This document shows, one piece after another, positions 21,500 through 32,157 of a stretch of DNA of 64,000 nt. Both the position numbers and the translations under genes were made by a program. Source of the stretch: Cryptomeria japonica (lineage: Eukaryota > Streptophyta > Pinopsida > Cupressales > Cupressaceae); NCBI RefSeq assembly GCF_030272615.1, contig NC_081412.1, positions 691,000,083 to 691,064,082 on the forward strand. The letters run 5' to 3'. How positions within the stretch are numbered: position 1 is the first letter of the stretch; each line of letters starts with the position of its first letter. Under the pieces are notes generated by a model that saw nothing but the letters and a program-made list of their open reading frames with translations, made no database searches and was not told the DNA's origin.

Positions 21500-23800
21500 A
21501 CACATGGACCATCCATCAAATCAGATCAACAACAGGAAAACTCTCAAAGTCTACAATCAAACTTATCACATGTCTTGTTAATCAATTCATTACTTGAAAT
21601 CAACATCAACATCAAACATGTCTTATACAGGGATAGGTACACTCGAAACCAGACAGATCGGTCTTATACGGGGTACTCACTCTTTGAATCTAGACATTCC
21701 TATAAATCATCAAGTCTTGATAATCAATCCATCCATCAACATCATTTTTCATCAAAGCAGAGTGACAAAAACAAGCCATAAAACTATTTCTTAAGAAAAA
21801 TTTGTGTCAAACAAAGTTGTCCGAATCCTAAATGAATCGAGCAATAGAGGATGTCTCTCCTATCATAATCCGGAAAATTTTCATCATCAGTATCAATCAA
21901 ATCCTTTACCATCTTACAGATTTTTATCTCAAAAACACTTGTTTAGAATTTTCACATTGTCAAATCCAGTTTCCAGACCGGGAAACTTTATCCATATCAT
22001 TTGACACGCTTTATCCTGAAGGGACAGCTAAACCTTCACTCTGATAAAGTAAGATTTGAAATTTTCAAAAACAAGAATCAACTAAATCCAAACCAATCAA
22101 AGGAAACCATTGATCACTCATGCATGACTAATCTCCTTATTCTGAGAAGAAAGAACCTCTATCGTAACATCACGTTGAAGAAACAACAACCTAGTTTTTC
22201 CAAATTCATCAAGAGAAATAAATTTTTATACATCAATCATCAACCAAATCATAACAATGACATCAATCAATCTGACTGCTGGGTTTTGTTCTAGTTAGCC
22301 TTATCTTTATCAATTGATGGAAATACATGTTTCACAAATCATATTGTACATATCATATCCACCCATCTGAGACGTCACCAGAAATTCACAAATGCTTATC
22401 AATCTTGGACATACTTAGTGTAGTCACTGTCCTTGGTTTATCTGAAACAATTATCCAAAATAATATCCCACCATGGCTAGGTGATCAGTGCACATATCCA
22501 TATCAAAGTAGTATCAACAATAAGGGGCAAAATCCTGACCTCGCTGGGGGCATCTCGCCTTCAAGATTTTCAACATCAGACCAAAAACGTAGCAAGACAA
22601 CAAGGATCAAAACAACCAACAAATGACAAATGACAATGCAAGAAGGCTAAACATCACGAACTTGAACTAATTTCAACTGAACAAAGATCTATTTTGCAAG
22701 ATGTTTTAATTGACAAGAATACATTTCCAATAACATGCATGATTACTTATGATTGTTAATTTTTGCTTATCATATCTCCTGAGCACCTCCAGGATGTCTT
22801 ACAACTAGAGAAGCAAGGAAGGAATGTGATGTTTTATTTGTCTTCTATCTGTGAGTGAAGCCTTTTACCATGCAAATTTGTCCTATGAAGAAATCCGGTG
22901 GCATATTGCTGAGGACATTTCGGATTTGTATGGGACAAAGGTTAACTCTTGTATGTTTACGCAATACGCACTCAGGTTGTCCTGGTTCAATTATACCTTG
23001 GCGCTTGTGCTATCTTGCAAAATCAAATATCAGGTAAATTTTTCTCAAGTCATTATGGTTCAATTATACCATTATGCTTGTATAAATTTTCAACATATCC
23101 TAAAAAAATCAATGCTCAGTGATGATATTTACAAAGAAAGCAAATGAATGGTTCTATCGGATGGCAAATACAGAACGAGAGATGCTCCAAAAACAATTAG
23201 TTGCATATCATTTTACATTAGTTGCATATCATTTTACAATTAGTTGCATATCATATCATACATCTCATTTTCAAAATATCATTCATCATTCATCATTGCA
23301 TCCCTCGCATGCATATCTATCACATCATCATAGAATCTTTCTTCACTTTCATATCTTCTATCATTCTTCTAAACTATCTTCTATCATTCTTCCAAACTAT
23401 CTTCTATCATGTCTTATACAGGCGGTATCATTCTTGCAACCAGACACTCAATCATCCATATCTTATACAGACGATATCATTCCTAAACCCAAATGATCGA
23501 TCATCCATGTCTTATACAGGAGATGTCATACCTGAAACAAGACTTGCTCTCATCAATCTAATCAATCTTATCAAACCCATGCATGCCATCACTATCTACT
23601 CTTCCATCTTTCAAACAACATTCTTCTTCTTTCGAGAGATCATTCATGCTTTGTGTGCACGAACGATCTCCCAAGGGGGCATTATCATATCAAATCTCAA
23701 AACATATCCAATATCAGTTTCCACATCAACAAAGATATCAAAATCAAACTTACATCAAAAACATGCAACAAATTTGCTCATCTACATCAAGTTCAAAAAC
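21500..23800 (+). repeat. LARD-G interior with dispersed CTTATACAGG repeats
   Basis: Degenerate units of about 50 bp built on GTCTTATACAGG followed by CCAGAC or similar occur near 21617, 21661, 23408, 23459 and 23508. Between them I saw nothing coding that I recognise. A further short repeat, TTAGTTGCATATCATTTTAC, lies at 23198-23250. Confidence 0.65.
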
Positions 23801-23815
23801 CTATCATTTCATATC

Positions 23816-23980
23816 AACTTGTAAAACAACTCAAGTTCTCAAAAACCATATCAAAACTTGTAAAACAACTCAAGTACCACAATCACAAACTTGTAAAACA
23901 ACTCAAGTTTCCCACCCATATCAAAACTTGTAAAACAACTCAAGTTTCCAACCCATATCGGCTTGTAAAACAACTCAGGC
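23816..23980 (+). repeat. CTTGTAAAACAACTCA tandem repeat, five copies
   Basis: The 16-bp core CTTGTAAAACAACTCA recurs about every 33-41 bp, followed by AGT/AGG and a variable spacer. Confidence 0.88.
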
Positions 23981-24148
23981 TTTCACACACATTGAACTCG
24001 AAATAGATAATGCAAATAATCATGTTCTGATCAAAACAACAGCTTGATAATCTATACATAACTTGAAATATCTCACATCAAAACAAGTTATACCGACACT
24101 CATATTGGACAACTACATAAAATCATGACAACATGACACAAATCTCGA

Positions 24149-24238
24149 ATCTGGGGCATCACACATCAAATCAAATCTGGGGCATCACATCAAATATCGA
24201 ATCTGGGGCATCACATCAAATCTGGGGCATGACTTGCA
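24149..24238 (+). repeat. ATCTGGGGCATCACATCAAA tandem repeat, four copies
   Basis: Four copies of ATCTGGGGCAT with a CACATCAAAT-type spacer lie about 100 bp before the polypurine tract. Confidence 0.85.
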
Positions 24239-24328
24239 AATCAAAGAGCGACACAAAAATTGCATTTGATCATAAAAACACAAAAACAATCATTTTTCTT
24301 TGAAATAACATGTGCACACACGTCACTT

Positions 24329-24343
24329 CAAAGAGGGGCAAAA
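24329..24343 (+). promoter_or_regulatory. LARD-G polypurine tract
   Basis: CAAAGAGGGGCAAAA lies directly before the right LTR (TGTAGACG). It is the expected primer for plus-strand synthesis and appears intact. Confidence 0.85.
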
Positions 24344-25795
24344 TGTAGACGCATAAAAATGACCATATTCCTAAAATGAATATTTTATGTTCATTTCCCT
24401 ATTTAATTAAATCCAATTTAATTAAATTATCCACATTCTTCTATTTAATTAAGTAAATCACTTGATTAAATTCACTATACCATTTAATGAATAAATCATT
24501 TTATTCAATTAAATCCTCCTAGCCACTTTTAATTAAATTCAAATTTAATTAAATAGTTATCCTAAATTGAATAAATCAAATTTATTTAATTCCAACCAAA
24601 TTGAATGAAAATCAAAATAATTCAATTAAATCCTATTATCCCCCATCCACTTGCAAAATCCCAAACCCCTTCCTAATCCCTTCTAGAATCTTCTAATCGA
24701 TTCTAATTAACCTAACCCTCCTCTAAACTTTGTCACATCCCTAAGCAAAGGGAGGTCACTTCTCAAAATGGCCCAAAGTCTTGGATAACCATTGAAGTTT
24801 TTCAACCTTCAACCACCAAAAACCCTAAAGTCTTTGAAAACCATTGAAGGCTTCCAACCTTCAACCACTTAATCCACAAAGTCTCCAATAACCATTAATG
24901 GTTATTTCAAACCCTCCCACATGGTTAAAACATTTGTTTTGACTCAACCTCTACCCAACCCAAGGGTCTCATCAGGCCATTAATGCTTTGACCATGATTA
25001 TCTCTTAATCATTTGCACAAAGGTTTATCCTTGGATTAGATCCTAATTCAGTGGGTAAACCTAACTTAGACTTGACCCTTAGCCTTTAGATAACCATGAG
25101 GTCTTCTCAGGCCTTTAATGCCTCCAACCTCTTCTTTCAACCCAATCTGGTGTGGACATTTGTCACCATTTCATTGGTGCCAATTGTGCACATGGATCCC
25201 CAACTTTCAAACCTGGCCCTTGATTAAACCATTCAATCTTGACCATCCATTGCCCTGTTTGTGCTATAAATAGAGCTCTCATTCCTCCATTCTTAACAAT
25301 CATCTTTCAAATTTGAAGCATCACACTTATGCTCAAATTGTTTCAAGCTTTCATATGCTCCTCATTTAGCCTCTTTTAGATCATAAATTAATCATGAACA
25401 TGCTTGCTAGAGTAGTTTATTTATCATTTTAGCTCAATCATAGATTAAATATAGTATGCTAGGATAGTATTCATACTAACCTCGTCATCTTATCATTTAG
25501 TTTATTGCATTTCAAGCATCTCATCTAGCTTATAACACATCTCATACTAAGATCAGTTAAGATCTCTCTCGTTCTCATATTTGCCATCCCTAAACCATTT
25601 TGCTCAGTAATCTGAGAGTAAAACATTGGTTTGAGGGACATTGTGAGATAGAGAACCATGGGACCCTCCTTGGGAAGCTGAGTAACGCATCGTTACTCCA
25701 TAGCTTGCACCAAGAAGTCCTGTGTGTGTGTGTGGATTGGTATTTTACATATTTTTCACATTTTAAATTCTAGCAACCCACTTTTCCCACATACA
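24344..25795 (+). repeat. LARD-G right LTR (1452 bp)
   Basis: Same length and ends as the left LTR, followed by TSD AGAGC at 25796-25800. Confidence 0.95.
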
Positions 25796-25800
25796 AGAGC

Positions 25801-27308
25801 CATTGGGGCTTCATTGATTCATCTTGAAGAGGCATTATTGTGATGTCAAGAGGCAAATCTGAGGAGCAGCATCTTTTGGAGGTGTCCTAGACCAGATCTG
25901 ACCTCGCCATTGCGTCCAGAAGGCCGTTTCCATGAATTTTGGTTATAAAGTCGGCCTATTTTGGTGAGAAAAAAAATTTTCTCCAATTTTGCTTGTATCG
26001 TACGGATTTTCATTTTTTTTAATATATTTTTCGAAAAAAAATAAATTCATTTTTACAGAAAAATTTTCAAAAAAATCAAAAAAAAAAAATTGGAAAAAAT
26101 TCCGAAAGCAAAAAAAAATTGAAAAAATATAAAAAAAAAAAAAGAAAAAAAATCAATTTTTTGGGGGGTCCGCAGAGCGTACCTTGCAGATTGCAGGTCT
26201 GTCAGCCTGCCGCCGCCCGTACCCTGCAGCACCTGTCAGCCTCCCGCAGGTTCCTCGGCCTTCGGCATCACTGACCGCGCCCGTCCGACCGTCGGCTCCA
26301 CACCGCAGCTCGACTCCTCCCGCCGCTCACTCGCCGATCTTCACCATTCGCCGACAACTCCGGACGATGCTGCCGGCAAATTTTTCCAGCAACCACCACA
26401 GACAGACGGACCCGCGCCCGCCACGTGGCAGGCGGCCATTGGCCCGCGGGTACCTTCCGTACGCACAGTCAGGTTTTCTGTACATAGACACGCAGGTCCT
26501 CCGTACACACAATCAGCCTGCCACGTCATCATCTGTACTGCACAGTCACCTGGACATGTCATCTGTCCGTACGGTATAGACGCCCAGTCAGCAGGGGTAA
26601 AGGTTTGCGATGGTCATACGGCCGTCAAATTTAACCCAGTGACTTGCTGATGTCAGCACCACATCAGCAGGGTTTGAAAATTTTTGGACCCCCCTCTCTT
26701 TTGTATTTTTGATTTTGCAGTTCAACTTCAAATGGCCATAACTTGCTCATTTTTGCTCCTTTTTTGGTGCAATTTTTTTTGAAATAGGCTAGAATTTTGT
26801 GCTCTCCATAGTGGTGAAGAAATTTTTTGATTTTGATGCATGGATTTTTCAGAAAATGCAGTTTTTGGTGACTGTACCTAAGTAATCCCAATTTTTGCAA
26901 CTTCAGAGGTTTCGTTTGGGGTCATACGACCTCCTTTTCAAGTGCCATTTTTTTTGAAAGTGCGTATTTTTTTGTCTACTTTCACATGATGCTATCAGAT
27001 TGATGCCATTGTAAGTAGAAATTGTACTTTCAGATTTTGGCCATTTTTGGCTCTTTTGGTACTTGTATATTTGCTTGAATCTCAGTTAGATTCATTGCAC
27101 TATTGATTGAAGTCTCTTGTATCTCATTTGAGAAGTTGTAAAATTTGCATCATAAGTCCACTTTGCCTTGTTTTGCAAGTGGCTCATTGTAATCGCACTA
27201 AGTATAAAGTGCCAAAATCATCACTTTAGGGGGGGTACTTTGATTGAGTGAATTTGGGGGGTGTCTCTTGTGCTTTTGTGCTCTTGTGTTTCTTCCTTTT
27301 TTGCTGCT
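25801..27308 (+). other. Copia-F leader with an internal GC-rich island
   Basis: This 1.5-kb untranslated leader lies between the primer-binding site and gag. It starts AT-rich with long A runs (25970-26155), then changes abruptly to GC-rich at about 26165-26600, with repeated CCGTACG/CCGTAC words, then returns to T-rich sequence. The open frames in the island (26184-26579 and minus-strand ones) look like by-products of high GC, being rich in Pro, Arg and Ser without domain features. Confidence 0.6.
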
Positions 27309-29588
27309 ATGGGTTCTTCTAAGTTTCCTCTCTTAACTCCACATAATTATGCTACTTGGAAAATTGATGCATGGAGTAAACTTATGGAAAAAGGACTCAC
27401 TCATTACATTGATGGAACTATTGTTGCTCCAGCTGATCCTAAGGCTGATCCAGTTGGTCACTTAGATTGGCTCACTAAAAATATCATGGCAATTGGTACC
27501 TTAAGAAAGTATGTATCAAAGGATCTCATTTTTCATATTGAGAAGTGTACTCTAATCAAGGATGCTTGGCAAAAGTTTCAAGACTTGTATGGTCAAGTTG
27601 ATGAGATTAGGGGATATCAAATTGATAGTGATCTCACCATGTTAGATCCCAAGAACTTTGATACTATACAAGATTATGTCACTAAGGCAAATGAGTTGAG
27701 GGCACAACTCAAAGATTGTGGCATTGATAAAAAGGATACTCAATTGATATTCAACTTGATAGGCAAGCTTCCACAAGAATATGCAACATTTGTTTCTAGT
27801 TTCCAAACCCATAGGATGGCAATGGGTTCAAGCTACACAATGCCTACATTTGATGCTTTCAATGAAATGTTGATGATGGAACAAAATAATTTGATAAGCA
27901 TGGGCATTCTTAAGGCTTCTAAGTCTCAAGCATTAGTGGCAAATCAAGGGAACAAAGGAAATCAAGGAAAGGACAACTCAAACAAGAAGAAATGGCAGTC
28001 AAAGCCAAAGGAAAAAGCACCATCTTCTCCACAACAAGGAGATTCATCCTCTTCCAAGAGAGATAATTCACCAAAGAGGGAAAGACCTACTTGTGCTTAT
28101 TGTAAAAAGATTGGTCATGAGGAGCATCGTTGCCATTCTAAGAAGATTGATGAGCTTACACATATCATCAAAAAGCATAACATTGATTTGCCTAAAGTCT
28201 ACAAGAAGGATGATTCATCAACTTCCACTTCCTCACATTCAAAAGGAAAAGGGAAAGCATTCATGGCTTCTACAAGTGGAAAGATTCACTCTTTTGGAAC
28301 AAGAAAAGGAAAAGCTGTATGTGCTACTACCACTCATGGTTCAGAGAGATGGCTTCTAGATTCAGGGGCTTCTCATCATATGGCATCTTCGTAGTCCATG
28401 TTCTCTACATTTGAGCCTTGCACCATGCCACAGATTTTGATGGGCAATCATACATACATGGATGTGATTGGGAAAGGATCTATTGACATTGGGGATAACT
28501 CCTTCAATGATGTGTTGTGTGTACCCCACTTGACAAACAATCTCCTTTCTATCTATCAAATCACACATGGCGCAACTAAGAGAGTTGTGGAGTTCACACC
28601 TGACTCAGTTTTCATTAGAGACATGGAGACTAGAGCTATTATTGCGACTGAGGTGGTTGATCATGCATCTCAATTATACTCCTTTTCAGATTTTGTTGAT
28701 GATGATGATTTCACATTTGATGATTCTACACATTATGATCACACTTATTGTGATAGTTCAGATTTTGAGGAGAACTTTGGACACTTGAACATGGGGATTC
28801 TCACATGTGACCCCATTCTTGAGTCTTGTATTTAATCTCCTCCTATTGATATCACATCACCTATTGTACCTGATTATGCGGATAATGCGACAGTTTTGCC
28901 TTCATGTGATTCAGTGCAGTAGGATATTCATTGTCTTCCAGCTTCAGATTCATGGGATGATTACTTGATAGACATTGCAGGTTTATTTATGGAATCCTAC
29001 ATTGCAGATTTGGGAGACATCATTGATGACATTCATCTTCTCTTTGATGAAGGTGATCCTTCTTCGATTGTTGCGAGGGAACACTCTGACCCTCTTGTTC
29101 ATTCTCTACATGATCATTCTTTCAAGGTTGACATGATTGTGGATACTTATGTACAGCAGTTGGTGGAGGTCTCTTTATGTTTTGAGGAGACATGTGAGTC
29201 TTTGGGACATGTTCTACATCCATCTCCACTAGATCTTGGAGTGCCTTTTTCAGCAGTGTGGCACAGTTTACCACCTTTGGAGGGGGTATCTTTCAGTATC
29301 GACATGGGGACACTTGAGCAGTTTTTAGAGATTCCTTTCATCATGAGTTTTCTTCATACATTTTCCCTTCATGATTGGGGAGACTTCATGGATACACCTT
29401 TGGTTTTGTTTCTTCCTAAGGGGAGGAATGTTGTTCGACATTCATGGAGCAGTTTCTTCATATATCGAGCTTCTATCATTGGTGCAGATTCTCCATTGAG
29501 GGGGGGTCATAGTTTGACTTCTCTTCTTCTCTCATATGGGGGGGACATTTTCCTCACATGGGGTTTTGTCCTTCACATTCTTCTATGA
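27309..29588 (+). pseudogene. Copia-F gag-protease with a long acidic C-terminal region, three in-frame stops
   Basis: The chosen start is ATG 27309 (MGSSKFPLLTPHNYATWK), the usual copia gag beginning; an in-frame ATG at 27261 would add 16 unrelated residues. Copia gag occupies about residues 1-240, a CCHC knuckle CAYCKKIGHEEHRC about 260-275, and the protease active site WLLDSGASHHM about 345-355. A TAG at 28392 follows MASS. The frame continues with the second half of the protease (LCVPHLTNNLLSI), an acidic stretch (FVDDDDFTFDDS), a TAA at 28833, a TAG at 28920 and an open part to 29588 ending in hydrophobic residues. All parts share one frame with no frameshift, about 760 codons. Integrase and RT are absent. 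The role of the C-terminal 300 residues is unknown. Confidence 0.85.
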
Positions 29589-29797
29589 GAGTTCTCTTCT
29601 ATGTTTTCATCTCTTTTTGGCGGAGGGTTTTTTCCCATTGGGTTTTTCTCTCTTTCCCCACTTTGTGAGAGATTTCATTGCATTGGTTTGCATGCATTTG
29701 CATTTGTACATGGGTAGCTAACATGGCCTAGTAGCCGGGACCCATCTTGCATTGCTTAGTTGCATTGTAGACTTAAGTGAATTCCCCTAAGTTGCAC

Positions 29798-29808
29798 TTA
29801 AGGGGGGG
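29798..29808 (+). promoter_or_regulatory. Copia-F polypurine tract
   Basis: A G-rich run (TTAAGGGGGGG) lies directly before the right LTR. The same run precedes the left LTR at 14780-14790. Confidence 0.85.
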
Positions 29809-30310
29809 TGTTGGTGTAAATAATTATTCATCATGGATATTATTACACTTACTTAAGTTTACTTAGGATAATGCATTTTCATAGTAGTTTGGGTATGAGA
29901 CACTTGGGTGTTTGTGCCACATTGGGATAGTGTGTGTAGGAGAAATTCCACCTTTTATGGTGTTGATCTTGTTATTACACTATCATATCCACTTATTGTG
30001 GAGTGATAATTCCACCTTCGGTGGGTGATCCACCTCATGTGGAATATTATATTATTTCTCCTACCTACCCACACCTATTTCCTACCTACCCTTGTTTCTC
30101 ATTGAGCCACATGTCATATTTGTGTGCTCATACATCCTTATGGCCTTGCCTATATAAGCAGGCCTCTATTCATTGTATGTAACTATTGAACAACTATTGA
30201 ATCATTATTGTTGATCATTTCTATTGATGAGAATACAGTTTATTCTTGTCCTATATTGTGTCTCTATTTTGTACATTTCATTGAGCTCTTGATCTTGGCA
30301 AAATCCAACA
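29809..30310 (+). repeat. Copia-F right LTR (502 bp)
   Basis: TGTTGG...CCAACA, same length as the left LTR. A TATA box is at 30151-30157. It abuts the resumed Gypsy-A LTR at 30311. Confidence 0.93.
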
Positions 30311-31347
30311 AAGTCTGTATCACTGACAATGGGTTTTGTGCAAGCAAGACTAAAAATATTTCCGAAAAGGTGCAGACTAGGCTTCATAATTCATAAATAA
30401 CAACCCTTTTTTCCCTAGCAAATTTAATTACGAGAGAGAAAAATAGCTAAAAATCACTTGGAGAAGATAGGAATCAAACTCACCTTCACAATTGAAACCA
30501 ATCGAACAATTACCAGCAGACAAACCTTCTATCAAACACTCTGTAGCAATCAAGAACAAGTTTCAAAAATCAATCACTTCATACCTTATAGCAAAAGAAG
30601 TGATACAAACTTATTTAGTGCATTAATTCTGGATGTCAACTCAAATGTGTTGAGCATTGGGATTTGACATCACTCGTGTGTATTGAATGCATGGTGGCAC
30701 TTTCGGGGTAACCGCCAATTTCCAAAAATGTTTACTTGGCTTCAAAAATTGGCCAGTTGACGTCACCCAAGATATGGCTCAATCTTCATCATACTTAGCA
30801 ATAAATGAACCATCATGCCTTTTAGTCCATGGGACCTACCTAATTTGAACATGCATGAACAATTTGAACTGACTTCATGAGGGTTCAGGTAGTTCAAAGT
30901 GTACACTGCACCAAGAAAATTCTCTTTGAAAAGATTAACTCTGTTATGGGTTGCTGGTCTTTTGAACTTCATTGAACATGTTGAACACCACTAAACTGTT
31001 TGAACTAGGTTCAAAGGGTTCACATCTTGAAGAAAGAGGATATAGCACATCATATGCGACTATGAAATATAATTGCTGCAAAAACACTTGAGTGAACGTT
31101 AGCTTGAAAACTTTTTAGACAACTTAGAACCTGCGGTACCTAAATGAACATTATGAACTCTTTTCAAAATGGTTCAAGGGGTTCACGAGGTTCAAACTAC
31201 CCATTCAAAATTTGATACTACAGATTAAGAGACAATTTACTAGCAAATTAAGGATTGATCCAAAGAATTTTTGAAAAGATAAAGACTCAAATAAAATTTT
31301 GGTAAGGTGGCTTACTCTTGTTATGAGGGATGAATGATAGGATAACA
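30311..31347 (-). repeat. Gypsy-A 5' LTR, second part
   Basis: It matches 4461-5496 of the 3' LTR and ends in ATAACA, followed by TAGAG. It carries the first codons of the LTR reading frame (ATG ending at 30387, MKPSLHLFGNIFS), which run into Copia-F. The TTGAAC/GTTCAA-rich segment is present at about 30840-31200. Confidence 0.92.
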
Positions 31348-31636
31348 TAGAGCAATGCGGAGCAAAATCTAGAACACTGAACAACTTGAACAACTGAAAA
31401 ACCAAATTGAATACCAAATCTCATAACTCAACCAAATCACCATGCAGACCACAGAAACTTTTGTTGAATCAACTAGAGATACTTATCATAAAACCCTTTA
31501 ATCTGTAATAACTCATATGCAACACACTAGCCAAACCAATTCATTTAATCTGACTGCAACACTAGAATATGCAGAGAAATATGTTGACATCAATGAAAAA
31601 ACATTGTTCTAGCAAACTTCTCAACAATATCCAACA
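31348..31636 (-). repeat. Copia-B 3' LTR, right fragment
   Basis: It runs from the Gypsy-A target duplication to the LTR end CCAACA at 31636, directly before a CTCCCCCTTT run (minus-strand polypurine tract). No gene is visible. Confidence 0.65.
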
Positions 31637-32157
31637 ATCTCCCCCTTTGGCATTGATGGCAATCTATGAATATGAAAAACAATCAATGCAAAGAAAGAAA
31701 ACAACTACCAACAATCTCCCTATAAAAATATTCTCTCTCAAACCCTTAGGATATTACACAATTTTTCACATGACTCTCTCTCCCCCTTTAACATCAATGC
31801 TAAAGGCACATACTACAAAAATCTAAATTTTTGAACCATAATACTGACTACTCCCCCTAAGTAGAAGCTACCAGATCAATCTGGATCACAAGATATCTCT
31901 ACGAAATCTACCAGACTGATGTAACTCAATGCATCTGAGTTATCATCAAGAGGAGAAATTACCCCTAGCTTCTCTTTGAGATACTCAAAGGTATCTTTAG
32001 GCAAAGGCTTCATGAAGATATTTACAATTTTGTTCCTTTGTAGACACATACTCCAATCTTACTTCCTTCTCATTCACCTTCTCTCTCAAGAAATGAAACT
32101 TGATTGATATATACTTAGTCTTGGAATGCAATACCAAATTCTTAGAAATGTTGATAG
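31637..32157 (-). pseudogene. Copia-B 3' end: polypurine tracts and the RNase H C-terminus
   Basis: On the minus strand the RNase H end reads NISKNLVLHSKTKYI and FHFLREKV, entering from 32157, then decays near 31980. After it lies a 3' untranslated part with several polypurine tracts seen as CTCCCCCTTT or similar at 31638-31649, about 31783-31794 and 31851-31858. The reading joins in frame with 41756 onward once Copia-A is removed. Confidence 0.78.

Larger units (their letters stand above)
15305..25795 (+). mobile_element. LARD-G: young non-coding LTR retrotransposon
   Basis: Two LTRs of exactly 1452 bp (15305-16756, 24344-25795) start TGTAGACG and end CATACA, with a perfect 5-bp TSD AGAGC (15300-15304, 25796-25800). 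A primer-binding site (TGGCGCCCACCGTGGGGC) and a polypurine tract (AAAGAGGGGCAAAA) are both intact. The 7.6-kb interior has no gag or pol; instead it holds a 21-bp phased array, a hairpin and several tandem repeats. I noticed one LTR difference (run of C against CTC near 15857/24896), so the insertion is recent. It fits the large retrotransposon derivative type, moved by enzymes from another element; the primer-binding site suggests a gypsy partner. Confidence 0.93.
14248..30310 (+). mobile_element. Copia-F: non-autonomous copia-type gag-protease element in a tandem arrangement
   Basis: The 502-bp LTRs (14791-15292 and 29809-30310) have TGTTGG...CCAACA ends. The initiator-Met primer-binding site TGGTATCAGAGC lies just after the left LTR, and a G-rich polypurine tract before each LTR. 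The body encodes gag and protease, then an unknown acidic region; there is no integrase or RT. The element has an extra copy of its own 3' end on the left: 14302-15292 repeats 29320-30310 at identical length (991 bp). It sits in the Gypsy-A 5' LTR with loss of about 1.04 kb of target and no visible TSD. LARD-G splits its primer-binding site. It resembles the TR-GAG class of non-autonomous elements. Confidence 0.88.
761..31347 (-). mobile_element. Gypsy-A: Tat-like Ty3/gypsy element with 4.7-kb LTRs, complete but decayed and interrupted
   Basis: LTRs begin TGTTAG and end ATAACA on the plus strand (761-5496 and 11592-31347, the second split by Copia-F). Flanks are CAGAG (756-760) and TAGAG (31348-31352), a 5-bp TSD with one change. 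The internal part is 5497-11591. On the minus strand the order is primer-binding site, gag, protease, archaeal-type RNase H, RT, a second RNase H, integrase. The second RNase H and very long LTRs point to the Tat/Ogre side of Ty3/gypsy. Frameshifts and stops occur throughout, so this copy is inactive. The LTRs themselves carry a long reading frame, annotated separately. No chromodomain is seen after the integrase. Confidence 0.9.

Noticed and set aside
20704-21597. 297-codon open frame as a gene
   Set aside because: It is formed by a tandem repeat and A-rich runs; the protein is low-complexity, and overlapping frames on the same strand are open too.
26184-26579. 131-codon Pro/Arg/Ser-rich frame as a host exon
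   Set aside because: Long frames on both strands in a GC-rich island are expected by composition; no domain, no splice context, and it lies in a retrotransposon leader.
28965-29588. Envelope-like gene in Copia-F
   Set aside because: It is in the gag-protease frame, lacks a signal peptide and a clear single transmembrane anchor; only a hydrophobic C-terminus is seen, so an envelope call is not supported.
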